Shown piece by piece: positions 14,001-28,200 of a stretch of 64,000 nucleotides of DNA (within the stretch, counting starts at the first letter, position 1; the number at the start of each line of letters is the position of its first letter). The stretch covers positions 1,860,001 to 1,924,000 of the forward strand of contig NC_088777.1 in the NCBI RefSeq assembly GCF_954871325.1. The letters run 5' to 3'. This stretch comes from Gordionus sp. m RMFG-2023 (Eukaryota > Nematomorpha > Gordioida > Chordodea > Parachordodidae). The notes under the pieces were generated by a model, which was given only the letters and a program-made list of their open reading frames with translations, did not search any database and was not told the origin of the DNA. The translations under genes were made by a program, and so were the position numbers.

Positions 14001-17000
14001 GAAAGAACATTCCTTATCATAATCTTACCCCCTTGTGGAGATAAACGTTTCCCGTTCGTGTTGCGTTTCTAAACCGAATCGTCATAACAAATATTCTATG
14101 TCCAATATATATATATATATGAATTCAATTATCTATTTTCTTTATTTTTAACGCGGTCGCTTTTAAGGTTGACCTCTGTCAGCAAACCCCTTTCCCTGAG
14201 AATATTTGTCACCAACGAAAACGGTTATTACGTAGATATCAGCACCTACCAAGAAGTCACCGACCCTACTACCGGCCAGGTTTTGCCCATCCTTTTTTTA
14301 AAATAACATATTCGTTTTCCGCCATTTTTTTTAAAAAAAAGGAATATAGTCGAGCGCACTCGAATTCCGCACAATTAATGAGAACCGCCTTAAATTCCCA
14401 CTTTTAAAGAAGAAACACTATTTTTTTTTGTTTAAAACTTCCAGCTCGAACACTTATATTATAGTTTCCTAAATAGGATTTAATATGATAAATCTAAATT
14501 GTATTCTCAGATAAAATTCGAAGCATACGGCCCCGTCAAAAAAGGTCCTCTGCACGGCCATTTGCTGAGTTCGCCTTACATGACGAAGGATCACCTGCAG
14601 CACAAAAGGTTCCAAGCCCAATCTAACGCCACCACCTACGTTTACGATTTCCCGGACTTTTTCAAGCAGGTTTCGTCATTCATTAGGATATTCCACATTT
14701 TTGATATTTTTATACGCCCAATTTTTATATATATATATATTATTTTTGTAGAACTTGATCGATAACTGGAAACGGTTTTTAGCAGATTTAAAGATCATTA
14801 GAGTGCGTAACGGGGCCAAGACTAAAGAGTCAGAGTCGAAAGGTTCGCTTTTTGTTATTATTCATTTATTATACGAATGAAAGCGGGAATGATGATTGAA
14901 GTGAAACCAAAATATGAATTGATAAATCCTTAAATTAAAGGGCCATATTTATAAGATAAGGAAACAGGAAAATTTTTACCTCTTTAATTGATCGGAAGAA
15001 GAAGGAAAAAAATTATCAGCGGATTAATATGGGTGTTAGGGTATGATTGAAATATGAAGCATTTTTACTCACCAGAAAATGAAAAATGGTGCTGCGGGCG
15101 AACAATGTCTTATTACATTTTATGCCCTTCCCCCTTAACTTGAACTTTTGAAATCATATACGTTAATACAGAACTTCTTGTACCCTCTTTCGAAGAGATA
15201 GTTATGCCCGAGAGGGTAGCCAGTTTTACGGAATTGGTCCTGGACACCAACGACGAACTGGTCGAATGCGAGCGTCTCCCGGGAGGCAACGATATAGGCA
15301 TGGTCGCTTGGAAAACTACGCTATACACTCCCGAATACCCAAAAGGTGACCAAAAACTATCCTTTTATACCTTTTTTTACTAAACAGGGTAATCTGGCCA
15401 TCCCCCTCCCCCCATCTTTATTAACACTTTCACTGATTGATTTGTAAACTTTCTAGGGCAGGAACCAAAATATTATTTTGGATGTCGAATAAAGATCTGT
15501 AATTAGTCAAGGTTCAAAAAATTATTCTACCACGAGGTCAAAAAAATATATAGAGCGGGAAATTTTCTACATAAAAAAAATCAGACAGGGCCTTACAAAT
15601 GTCATATTTTTCATAAAATTCTAATGAGCCACCCCCTGGCATTAAAAATTTTGATTGTTTTTTGGGAGATTTCGAGCTAATGTTTTTTTTTTTTGATTTA
15701 ATAATATTTATAATAACATGGGAAATATGTTTATTTTTTTGAAGAGCTGTCTAACTAAAATACTAAAGTAAATTCACCATAATAATTAAACTAGCTCCTT
15801 ATGTTACGGTTGTTGTAGAAATAAGCGCCTTAGTTTACATTGTAAGAATTATAACTAGGGAAATAGATATTGTAAATGTGTTTGCCAGATAATTCGTACA
15901 AAAAAAATTTAACGGACCTTGCCGAAAAACTTCTATAGAAATTCTTAATGAGCCGGGGTCCGAAGATCCCTAATTTCGGGTAACGACAAACGAGATAGCG
16001 CATATAAACAAAAATGTTTTTTTATTTTGTACAATTCGATCATTTGTTTCTGGGGGAGTAATAAATAAATTTTGATTTTTTGTAGGTTCTGGAATTTTTT
16101 TTAGTCCGAACAGAAACTCGGGGGGGGGGGGGGGGTATGAGACCGTCATTGAAATAGACGGGTGGAGTAGTTAGTTGTAAAGGCATTATCGTAGATATAT
16201 TGATCGCTTTAATTTGTTTTTTTTTTGCTAGAGTCAGGAGTTAGGGCTGAGTTTGGGGAATTTAGAAGTCCCTAGCCCGCACGTCTATCAGCTTAGCCAA
16301 GCTAAATTAATGCACGTTTAATTTACAATAAGTTTGTCGAAAGTTTTATATCATTTATTTATCATTCATTACTAATTAATGCAGTTGAAAATGATTACCT
16401 TAATCTTTTTCCTTTTTCTAAAAATCCATCTTTATTTTGTTGCCTTTAACAAAAGTGTGATAGATGGAGATAAAAATATATTTAAAAAAAAAAATTTTTT
16501 CCTACATCGTACCAACGTTAAGGCCGGGACATAATAGTCATAGCGAACGACATAACATTTAAAATCGGTTCTTTTGGCACCCGGGAAGATTTGCTCTACT
16601 ACAAGGCGTCGGAGCTGGCCATGAAATTGAAAATTCCCAGGCTATACATTTCTTCCAACAGCGGCGCCAGGATAGGTATAGACGAGGCCCTCAAAAACAA
16701 ATTCAAGGTTGCGTGGGAAGATGAACGCGATCCGAATAAAGTTTAAACGTTTTCCTTTGTAAATATCGAAATTTCGATTAGATTCGTTTAAAACTAGATT
16801 GAGAAATTTAAATTAAAACAAAGATGTCTCGGAATATAAACATTTCCGTTTTAAGGTAAACGATAAGCGCTAAAAAAAAATCAGTAGATTTTGTAACGCT
16901 CTTTTCCAGTGCTATGATCTTACGATATTCCTTCCCGCTCTATATTTTTCGGAAGCGCATACATGCTCATCCATATCTGCTAATAATTTTTTTCCCCTCT

Positions 17001-19144
17001 CAAATAAAGCAAACTTATATTTAATTCGGAGACCTGCAGAGGTACCATTTGCATGGTCCGGCCCGGATTTTTTGGTCCGACGTAGCTCGGCCCGGGTATG
17101 TTTAAAAAAATTAAAATACGGCCCGGTCCGTGTACCCGGGCTTAAGGCCGAACCTACCGCTCAAAACGTTTTAAAGGCTATTATTTTTAACTTGATAAAA
17201 AAAAATCGACCAAGGGCTTCAAGTACCTCTATCTCAGCCCCGAAGATTACGAAAAAGCCAAAAATAACAACTCCATCATTGCTCAACCTGTGAAAGTTCC
17301 GCTCAAACCTATTTACTGTAACGGAGATGTCACGGCCAAAAATGACATTCGCCATGATACGAGCGATAACAAGAGAACGGCGGAGGAATTGCGGTACAAA
17401 ATAGATTGCATTATCGGTACACAACCAGATTTGGGGGTCGAAAATTTGAAGGGCAGCGCCATGATTGCAGGTGCTTATTTTCCTTCGAAACTTTAATAAT
17501 AACATTGTTATATGGGGGGAAATAATGTTAGAGTCAGGGGATTTTCCCGGTGGAGGTTGAAGTTATCTATTCCCGCCCCCCACCACCATTAAGGTTTGGG
17601 ACAAAGATATTCACCTACTCCGTATTCTTACTTTTACCACGTGACATTACGGCTAAGATATTTGACTAGTGTTGTTAAACGGATGGATTTGAGCCTATTT
17701 CCAAAAACGGCTATACTATTTATCTAGAAAATATTAAGCAAGCCCGAAGATTTTGCTCAGCACAAAGGTCTTAGACATGGATTAGCTAACTTTGGCAAGA
17801 TTTTTCCAGCTAAAATTTTGAATTAGCCGTTCCTAATCACAACGAACCGTTTAACAACACTATATTTGACTATTAAAATGGTTACTTTTAAACAAAAATA
17901 TTACACACGAGATTTTCCACTTTTTCTATATCCATTGCTTGCTACCCCATACTGCCCGTTGTTCCAAATTTGGAACGATATCTAATCTTATAAACAATGA
18001 ATAAAAAAAAAATGTTTTTAAGTCCCACTAATAAATTGACGGGAATACAATGTATGCCACTTTAAATTTACCCCGCTATGACACAAGTTACACCCCTATA
18101 TCTTAAAGTCTCTCAAATTTGTGCAGATTTTTAAAAATTCCTAAATATCCATGTAAACTCTTATTAATCGACTTTCAACGCAGGCTGCACGTCTAGGGCC
18201 TATAGAACGATCCCTACATACGGTATAGTAACGTGTCGGTCTATAGGTATAGGAGCGTATCTCATCCGACTGGGCCAAAGGGTAATGTATTTTGTATATT
18301 TTTATTCCCACTACATCGTTTTTTTTTAACTGAGTCAAATCCGTATATTTTTTTTTGAATGAGAATTTATTGACGTATCGTTAAACATTTTTTAGGAACG
18401 TCATAATCGGGGTTAAGAACCCTTAGAGTTGTAAAGAAGGAGTTGGTTGTCTATGAAGAATTAATTCTTTTACGAGGTTTGGGTTCAGTAAAAATAAAAA
18501 TAATTCTTGAATCAGGTTCAGATTCAGCGCTTAATTGCATTCTCAAAAATATTCAAAATAATTTTTCATTTTAAAGTGAATGATATTTTCCAAATTATCG
18601 TCATTGAGTTTTCCACCTGAATATTGCTGATTATTTTTTAACTACGAAATTTTCTAGGCATTAGTAATAGGGAATTTTTGCACATTTATTCTAACCCAAA
18701 AAACATAAATCAACAAAATTAAGTAATTTTATAGTATCGCAACAAGTAATGGCCATTCATATTTTAGTGATTAAATTGCTCATTCAACACTCGGTCAATT
18801 TTTTCGAAGAAAATATTCTTCTTTGGGTCATAGCTTTACAACTTCAAAGAATAACCCAGATGTTAAATTTTAAAAAATATACATTTTAGATGGCCCAATC
18901 TTACTGGTAGAGGCAATCGCAACTTGCTTTATTACCTTTTTTCGTTCTTTTCTTCGGTTCTCATCTTTAATTTAATCATCCAATCAACAATCAACGAATA
19001 CTTCTAAAAATATATTTTATTTAAACATTCTACGAAATGAATCACGATGTAAATTGAATTTTTTTTTACTTAAAATATAATAGAAAATGATCCGGTAAAG
19101 TTAAGAAAAAATGTTCTATGCAGATGGAAAGAAAGAATTTCTTT

Positions 19145-19219
<75 letters not shown>

Positions 19220-22200
19220 AGGAAGGATGAAGACACTATAAATGATAGTATCCCTCCTCTTAATAACCCCATTTATTGGGTTTCTGTCACACTTACCTAT
19301 TTTAACAATAATGACAGGGATATTTCGGCGAGGTCCATTAATTTTTCTTGCACGGTTATCTCCGTTCTAAAACAAACGATTCTCGAACCCTCGAAATATT
19401 CTAGGGTTCGTATTCTTGGCTATGCCCCAATCGCGACCAAATAATACCGAATAATTTTTTTTGAAAAAACAGGTGGCCCAGGTGGAGAACAGTCACGTGA
19501 TATTGACGGGTTCGGCTGCTCTGAACAAACTGTTGGGAAGGGAAGTTTACACTTCCAATTCTCAGTTGGGAGGACTTCAAATAACCCACAACAACGGGGT
19601 AGCCCACGCCTCTTGCACCAATGATTTGAGCGCCGTTGCCCTCTTCCTGAATTGGATATCCTTCGTTCCCAAGGTTAAGGAATGCATATGAAGGAAGAGA
19701 AAAATTGGGGTGAATTGAGATTGGGAAGACACGTAGAGAGAAATATAAAAAGATCTAATGAGAATGAATAAATGAAAACCACTCCGGTAAAATCTAGCAG
19801 CTTTCCAAAAGGAAAAGCTTAGAACTTTAGATACTTGGGATTAATTTTTGATTTTACATATATAATTTAATAATACACGGTTTATAAATTCTTTAGGTAA
19901 CTGGTGAAAATCTTCCCATCACACCTCTCTACTTGCTAAAAGATCCTGTAGACAGACCCATAGGTATAAAATATTTGCATTTTGTTTAGATCTCCGCATA
20001 TACCCATAATCTAATAACCACCTTAAAATTAATTCTTTTAAATAGCCTTAAAAATAGTTATTGTACAAGACCTTTTTTATCGTTATTTTATTTGGGAATC
20101 TATGTTTTTGAATTGAAAAGTGGAAGAAAAATAATATTTATTAATATCGGTTTCATTTCCCCCCTAGGTTTTACGCCTACCAATTCTCCTTACGACCCGA
20201 GATGGATGTTGAGCGGTAAAGACATTGGCGCCATAGGTCGCGCCCATTCTTTGGACTCTTCCGTTTCCCCTTCTACCAATGGGAATACTCCTAACTCTCC
20301 CGGTCTGAACGCCCCTGCAGAACAGGACCAGCTTCGTGGGTCGAACAAATTTTTAACCGGAATCATGGATATGGGTACATTTGAAATATCTCTTTTGAAT
20401 ATACGTTTATTGTTTAGATGAGGGTATTCTGGATTTCCTGGTGAGCTATATTTAATCGTAACATCTTACTCATCTCATTTTTTTTTTACAGTTTTAAACA
20501 TACCAAGGGTTAGGCATGACTATATGATCCTTAGAGATTATCTCCTAGGGATATTTTTTGTCTTTATATATATATATATATCCATAAAATGAATTAAAAA
20601 AAATAGGTTCATTCGACGAGATAATGAAACCGTGGGCCCCGACGGTTATATGCGGGCGAGCCCGACTTGGCGGGATTCCTCTGGGGGTTATAGCTGTTGA
20701 AACAAGAACCGTCGAGATAGATATACCCGCCGATCCAGCCAACCTCGACTCCGAAGCCAAGGTAACTCCTTTATATATACCATTTTGATGAGCACAATTT
20801 TTTTTATCATTGACCTTACCCTCGGGGTCGAGACTCGGGTAAAAATACGCGACTCTTGAATAACGCTTTGGGCTTACTGGGTTTGTCCGTACCCCGGAAT
20901 CATACATTTATATTATCGTGGCTTAAAATCACGTAGGAATAGTACAAAAGATAGCTTGCGTTAGGTCTCTAATATTTAGTGCGTCCTCTGAATTACTATC
21001 ATCTGCCAGAAGACAAAAATTAACCATCAGTGTTGCCGAAAACCGTGCCTTGCTCAGGACTCGTTCTCAATTTTGGCGCGAAAATTTTCGCCTAAATTTT
21101 CTCAATACCTTCTAAATATTAATTTTTTTATATCCTCTTTCCTCTCATCTTAACCCCCCCCCCCTTTTTTTGGAAATAAAACAGAAAATAAGCCAAGCCG
21201 GTCAAGTGTGGTTCCCGGATTCGGCTTATAAAACTTCGCAAGCTATAAAAGATTTTGACAGAGAAGGTTTGCCGCTCATGATTTTCGCGAATTGGAGAGG
21301 TTTTTCTGGCGGTATGAAAGGTAATACATTTAATTTCTTTTAAAAGAGGCTACTTTTGAGAATTAAAGGTTTTTTTTTTGGATATCCTAACATCAGGGAG
21401 AAAATGTTTTGAAAGCAGTTTATTCGAAAAATATCTGGAGAGTATTGACTGTATGTCAGAAGATTGATTGGTTATATAGTTGATGTTACATTTAAATTTA
21501 TATTTTTATTAGTATTTCATCCTCGCGTATTTATCTCAAAACTTGGGTAATGTTGAGGCTAAAATTTTGATTTTCCCTAACATTGTAAATAATTTAAATA
21601 TAGTCCTATTTTGATCGTGTTTGAAATTAGTTTGATTAAATTGACAATATTACATTTTTTATATCGCCGATTGAATTAACTGCGATTAAAAATGTTATAT
21701 GTAAACGTTTTAAAAATGTGTACGATTTCATATTTTAAAAAGACATGTTTGACCAAGTCCTAAAATTCGGCGCGTACATAGTGGACGCCCTCGAACAATA
21801 TTCCCAACCCGTCATCATATACTTACCCCCTTACAGCGAACTGAGAGGCGGGGCTTGGGTCGTGCTAGATCCAGCCATCAATCCCGCCCATATGGAGATG
21901 TACGCCGATAAGGACAGCAGGTAAACTTTATCCATATTTGTGATAGGGATATTAGGGGGGGGGGGGTTAAATATTGAGATTGAATAGGAAAGGAACGAGA
22001 ACCTTGCCCTATTTTTCAGGTCCGACTCGGGTCTGTCTACACTGAGCTCTGGAAGGAACTGAATTGAAAGATTTCTTCGAAATCAAAGTATCCAAAAAAC
22101 CCGCTGGTTCTCCCCTGATGGTGCGTAAAATTATTCATTTTCCCGTCGAGTCAGACCGGTACCTTATTTTTGTCAGGGACCTGTAAACCCTGCCCTAAGC

Positions 22201-25200
22201 CTGGGTACACGGACTGGGCAGTGTTTCGATTTTTTTAATGAACCCTGACTGGGCCGTGCCCGAAATTTTTTAGGACTGGGCCGGCCCAGAGAATTTTGAG
22301 CCGTTAATACGGCCATGGCCTTTCAAATGGTACCTCCGCGGGACTCTGATTCTTATCTATCATGGTCACACAATACTCCCTCGCCATTTTTTTTTACTTG
22401 ACACTTCAGGGGCGGCGTGTTGGAACCGACGGGTACCTGCGAGATAAGATTCAGGTGGAAGGACGTTGTCAAAGTTATCGAGAGACTAGACGAGCAGTGC
22501 AAGGAAATCAAAGAAAAATTGCTCAGGAATTCCAAATCCCAGCCCGATACCCCGCCCGCACACGGTAATTGTTATGAGAAGTTCCTTCTTTAAATACTCC
22601 TTTTTTTTACGAATAAAATAATGATTATTATTACAGTTCCACCTATTTATTAAATATAATACCACAACGCGCTTGGAAAATTTTGATAAAAATATTTAAA
22701 TTACTTAAGGTAGGGGGCTAACGCGGGGATTTTTGCACCTTCCCAAACCAATGGCGATTTCACCACCTCCCTTCCATCAAAATTAACTGCAATTCAATAA
22801 TACTGGGCAAAGGAGGGCATCAAAATACCACTTTACCCCTCCCCGTAGGGTTCGTTTTATATTTATTTGTTTGATTGTTCACGGATAAGATAAATCCTCT
22901 ACCGCCTCTGTCGCCGGTTCCGACAAGAACGCCGAAACCCAGAGTTTGGGATCCACGTCCAGGGACGAAAAATCTAAACTACCACAAACGCTTCAAGCTT
23001 TGGACGAGTCTATCATCAAAGCCTTGAATCTTGAAAGTATATATTTTTTTTTTACAAGTATTTAACAAAATAAAAATTCCTTTAAGAAGGGATTGGTAAG
23101 TTTTTTTTTTTTAGCAAAATTTAAGAGCAATTTTTTTAAGAATTCTCATTTGAAATTTTGTTCAAGATTCCTAAAAATTTTTTTTTTATAATCCTACCTC
23201 TCAAACACCCGAAAAAATAGGTATTTTCTTATGGTTTAAAAATTTTTGAAAGTTTTGGACATAACCTAAGTAGAAAATATTTGTGGTATCTCTAAAACAC
23301 ATATTTCATGATTTGAAATATTTTTTTTCAAACATTTTTTTATTTTTGAGCATGTTAAACTCTATACTCTTATTACCGTTTATTTTTGTTTGGTGCTAAG
23401 GAATAGGATTAATCTCTATTGAACCAAATTTCTTACCACAAAGGGGAATTTTACTCTTTGTGAAGGAAGATCAACAAAATTGAAGATTTTTTTTTTATCT
23501 TTGAGCATTGCTAGAATTAGCATCTATATTAATTTCCGAATTCGTTTTCTTAATATTTATGACCAATAAATCTTCCGATTGATTGTGCCTACGAGAAAAT
23601 TGAGCTGGTTTTGAATTACTTTGGCCCGATATATATGGGTATTCCTCCTAAATTATTTTTTTTTTGTGATGAGCATATTTTAGCTGTTTTATAATCATTT
23701 TTTTAAATAGCAATATAATTGATTTCTCCAAGTTATCTAATAATTTTTGGTGTATAAATAAGTCTTTCAGAGAATATCAACTGAAATCTGTCGTTCTAAC
23801 TGCATTTCCATACATGGGTCATTAAGCTCCGTCAATCATACCTAATTTTAAAAAATATATTATTATATATAGATCATTTATAGTCAGAATAACTTATACA
23901 TTTTCAACATTAATAAAATAATAAAAAAGCCTTCACATAAGTTTAATTATGTTATCATAGTTAGTTTGTTCATCAAGTTGTTTCACAAGTCATCATATCG
24001 TTGGCTTGTCCCAATCGTTGGTTTGTATAAATCGTAAGCTTGATATCATTATCGTAAGTTGTCTCCATAAATCATGATTTTTTTAGCTTGTTTGGTCGTA
24101 CTCAGTTGTTATTATTATCATTTTTCAAAATTGTTATTATCAGTAAGTTATAATAAGAAATAATAGTTCATCAAATTGGATATAAGAAAAAACGAAGAAT
24201 GATAAATCAATAAGATTGTTATATAATATTTTCAGCGTTTTGATTTTTTGCGTTTTAGTGTAAGCGTTTTTATATTAATTTACTTTATGCATTTTAATAT
24301 TTATTTTATATTTTAAGTTATTTATTTAAATAAACAGGTTTTTGTTTAATTCGCACAGGTCTAGAAATAGATAGGTGTTATATCGTTATTATCATTAATT
24401 TTTATATTTTTGTCCACACTTCCCTCCTTAAAAGAATTCTTAGAATCATAATTAATAAGTGTGTTAAAACAGTTTCTAATTCTTATTTGATCTAAATGTC
24501 TTCTCAAAATACCTTTCTCTGTCTTAATTTGGAACATCATGTCACTTTCTTTATGTGTGATCATACCTTTGCACCATTTATCATCACCTTGTATTTTGTA
24601 CCAAACAAAATCTCCTACGTTGAAGGTTCTATTTCGTGGTAAAGTAACGTTTATTTTATTCTCCTTCTCCTCCAACGGTTTTAATAAGTCCCATTTAATT
24701 CTAATATCTCGATTAAACATTTTCTGAGATGGTGTAACTCCTGTAATATCATTACGCGTATTTCTGTAATTAAATAAAAACTTGCCAAGTGCAATATATA
24801 GGTCAATTTTAATATTCCTTTTCATATGTGTTTTGAACGTTCTTACCATGCGTTCTACCTGGCCATTGGATTGCTGATGATAAGCAGATGTGAGCTCATG
24901 TTTGATACCATAATTATTGCAAAATTTTTCAAAATCGTTACTCGTAAAGTTAGTGCCGTTATCAGTAACTATAGTTTCGGGTATTCCACATAACGAAATA
25001 GTTTTAAAAATTTCTTTTAGAGTAACACCAGTCATAATATTTTTAACAGGAATAATAATTGGAAATTTGCTGTAGGCATCGACTATTATCAACCAATTTT
25101 TGTGAAAAACGGACCCGCATAATCTATGTGTATCCTTTCAAAAGGTTTGGTTGCCGAAACCCATGGTTTTTGTATCTTTATAGGATTATCATGATATATG

Positions 25201-28200
25201 TTACAATTGTCACAACTTTTCACTTCCATTACTATGTCAACCAGGCCACCACATGTAATCTTTGGCTAAGGATTTGATTTGTCCTGCTCCCAAGTGACCT
25301 TCATGTAATGACTGTAGTATATTTTTTCTCATAGAAGACGGAATTATGATTCTGTTGCTTTTGTAAAGACAATCCTTAATTATACTTAATTCAAAATCAA
25401 TGTTTTTATAAATATTATTCATTATAGGCCTGTTGTTCTTAATATCATTTATAACTTGTTTTAATTCCATATCTTTCAAAGTTTCGTCACGAATTTGATT
25501 AAAATTAATAGGTAAATCCCAATATTCATTTATTATAGTGATATTTTCAACAGCTTTATCATGACATTCTTTTGGTAATCTCGAGAGACAATCAGGAACA
25601 ACATTATATTTACCGGCTTTATACTTTATATTAAAATCATATCTTCCTAATGTAATATTCCACTTCTGGAGTCTTAAGGACATGGTGCTATTATCCTTAA
25701 GACCCTTGGTAAAGATGTGAACTAGAGGTTTATGGTCAGAAATAATTGTAAATTTCGTGCCGATTAAGTATTCCTGGAACCTCCTTATAGCGAACTTAAT
25801 AGCGAGAGCCTCACGCTCAATATTGGTGTAGTTCATTTCGGATTTTAATAAATTTCTTGACGCGAAAGCTATAGGTTTTTCTTTACCATCTTTTTTCCGA
25901 GTTACAACTTGCCGCTTATGACAGAAATTTAATCAAAATCATCGGCATCACTCAAGTTAAAGTGACTTATGAAGGTATCTCAAAATATTTACAAGCGGTA
26001 GTCGTCGAATCAAGTAAAAATGCCTTGTTGGGACGTACATGGATCAATGCTTTCAAAAATATTTTAAATAAATTTATAGCAAATGTTGACACTAATTACG
26101 AAGATGAAATAAAAAAATTGATTAAAGAGTGTGAATCCAAATTGACTAATGGGCCAATCAACAAAGCAAGTGTCAAGTTACATTTAAGAAGAGATGCCCA
26201 ACCTAAAATTATACCGCCTAGACGTATTCCTTATTCAAAAATTGATCTTGTTAGCAATGAACTTAAAAAATGGATACATGATAAAATTATTGAGCCGGTG
26301 AATGATGTTCGATGGGCAAGTCCTGTTACCGCTGTCTACAAAGATGATGGGAGCATTAGGCTTTGTGCTGATTTTAAGGACACTGTAAACCCAGTTCTAG
26401 AAGATTTCAGATACCCTCTACCACGAATCAATGATCTAATAGCTAAACTTTCAGAAGGAAAGAAATTTACGAAGATTGACTTTAAAAATGCTTTCTTACA
26501 GATCCCGATTGATAAAAGTTGCAGAAATATTTTAACCATATCAACGCACCAATTTACTAGACTTCCTTTTGGGCTCAAGACCTCATCTGCAATCTTCCAA
26601 CAGATCATGGACAAAATCTTCGGTGACATGGAAGACGTCATATTTTATATTGATGATTTACTTATAATTGGAAAAAAACGATGAAGCCCACCTTAACAAC
26701 ATAAAAAAAGTGTTTGATAGAATATCATCGTTTGGGCTAATACCTAACTTCAATAAAAGTGTGTTCTTTAAAAACAAAGTGAGGTTCCTGGGTCATGATA
26801 TTGACGCTACGGGGATTAATGCTAATCATGACAAAATTAAAGCAATAATTAATATGCCAGAACCAAAATCAGCTGCTGAATTATCAACATTTCTGGCAAT
26901 GGCTGGCTACTATAGAAAATTTTTGAACAATTTTGCAGAAATAGCCGATCCTCTGTATAAGATTGTCACCAAAGAAAAATGGGCTTGGAACCTAGAACAC
27001 TCTAAAAGTTTTAATGAGCTTAAGAAGTTGATTAGTCTTCCACCTGCTTTGACATATTTTAAACTGAATTACCTATAGGGATAGCCACTGACGCATCGAA
27101 ATGTGGTTTAGGAGCTGTATTATTTCATACTGAAAAAGATGGTAAAGAAAAACCTATAGCTTTCGCGTCAAGAACTTTATTAAAATCCGAAATGAACTAT
27201 ACCAATATTGAGCGTGAGGCTCTCGCTATTATGTTCGCTATAAGGAGGTTCCAGAAATACTTAATCGGCACGAAATTTACAATTATTACTGACCATAAAC
27301 CTCTAGTTCACATCTTTACCAAGGGTCTTAAGGATAATAGCACCATGTCCTTAAGACTCCAGAAGTGGAATATTACATTAGGAGGATATGATTTTAATAT
27401 AAAGTATAAAGCCGGTAAATATAATGTTGTTCCTGATTGCCTCTCGAGATTACCACAAGAATGTCATGATGAAGCTGTTGAAAATATCACTATAATAAAT
27501 GAATATGGGGATTTACCTATTAATTTTAATCAAATTCGTGACGAAACTTTGAAAGATATGGAATTAAAAGTCATAAATGATATTAAGAACAACAGGCCTA
27601 TAATGAATAATATTTAAAAAAACATTGATTTGGAATTAAGTATAATTAAGGATTGTCTTTACAAAAGAAACAGTATCATAATTCCGTCTTCTATGAAAAA
27701 AAATATACTACAGTCATTACACGAAGGTCACTTGGGAGCAGGAAAAATCAAATCCTTAGCCAAAGATTACATGTGGTGGCCTGGTATAAACAATGACATA
27801 TTAATGGAAGTGAAAAGTTGTAACGATTGTAACATATATCATGATGATCCTATAAAGATACAAAAACCATGGGTTTCGGGCAACCAAACCTTTTGAAAGG
27901 ATACACATAGATTATGTGGGTCCATTTTTCACAAAAAATTGGTTGATAATAGTCGATGCCTACTGCAAATTTCCAATTATTATTCCTGTTAAAAATATTA
28001 CGATTGATGTTACTTTAAAAGAAATTTTTAAAACTATTTCGCTATATGATATCGCACTTGGCAAGTTTTTATTTAATTACAGAAATATGCGTAATTATAC
28101 AACAGGAGTTACACCATCTCAGAGAATGTTTAATCGAGATATTAAAATTAAATGGGACTTATTAAAACCGTTGGAGGAGAAGGAGAATTAAATAAACGTT

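Noticed and set aside
17161-17505. 114-codon minus-strand open frame
   Set aside because: It is the antisense of ACC exon 26 and its flanks; no recognisable protein.
22022-22132. Possible extra ACC exon between exons 33 and 34
   Set aside because: It has AG and GT borders and an open stretch ([20 protein letters not shown]) in one frame, but that frame does not match the phase left by exon 33, and exon 33 joins directly to exon 34 as in other ACCs. Kept as unexplained intron sequence.
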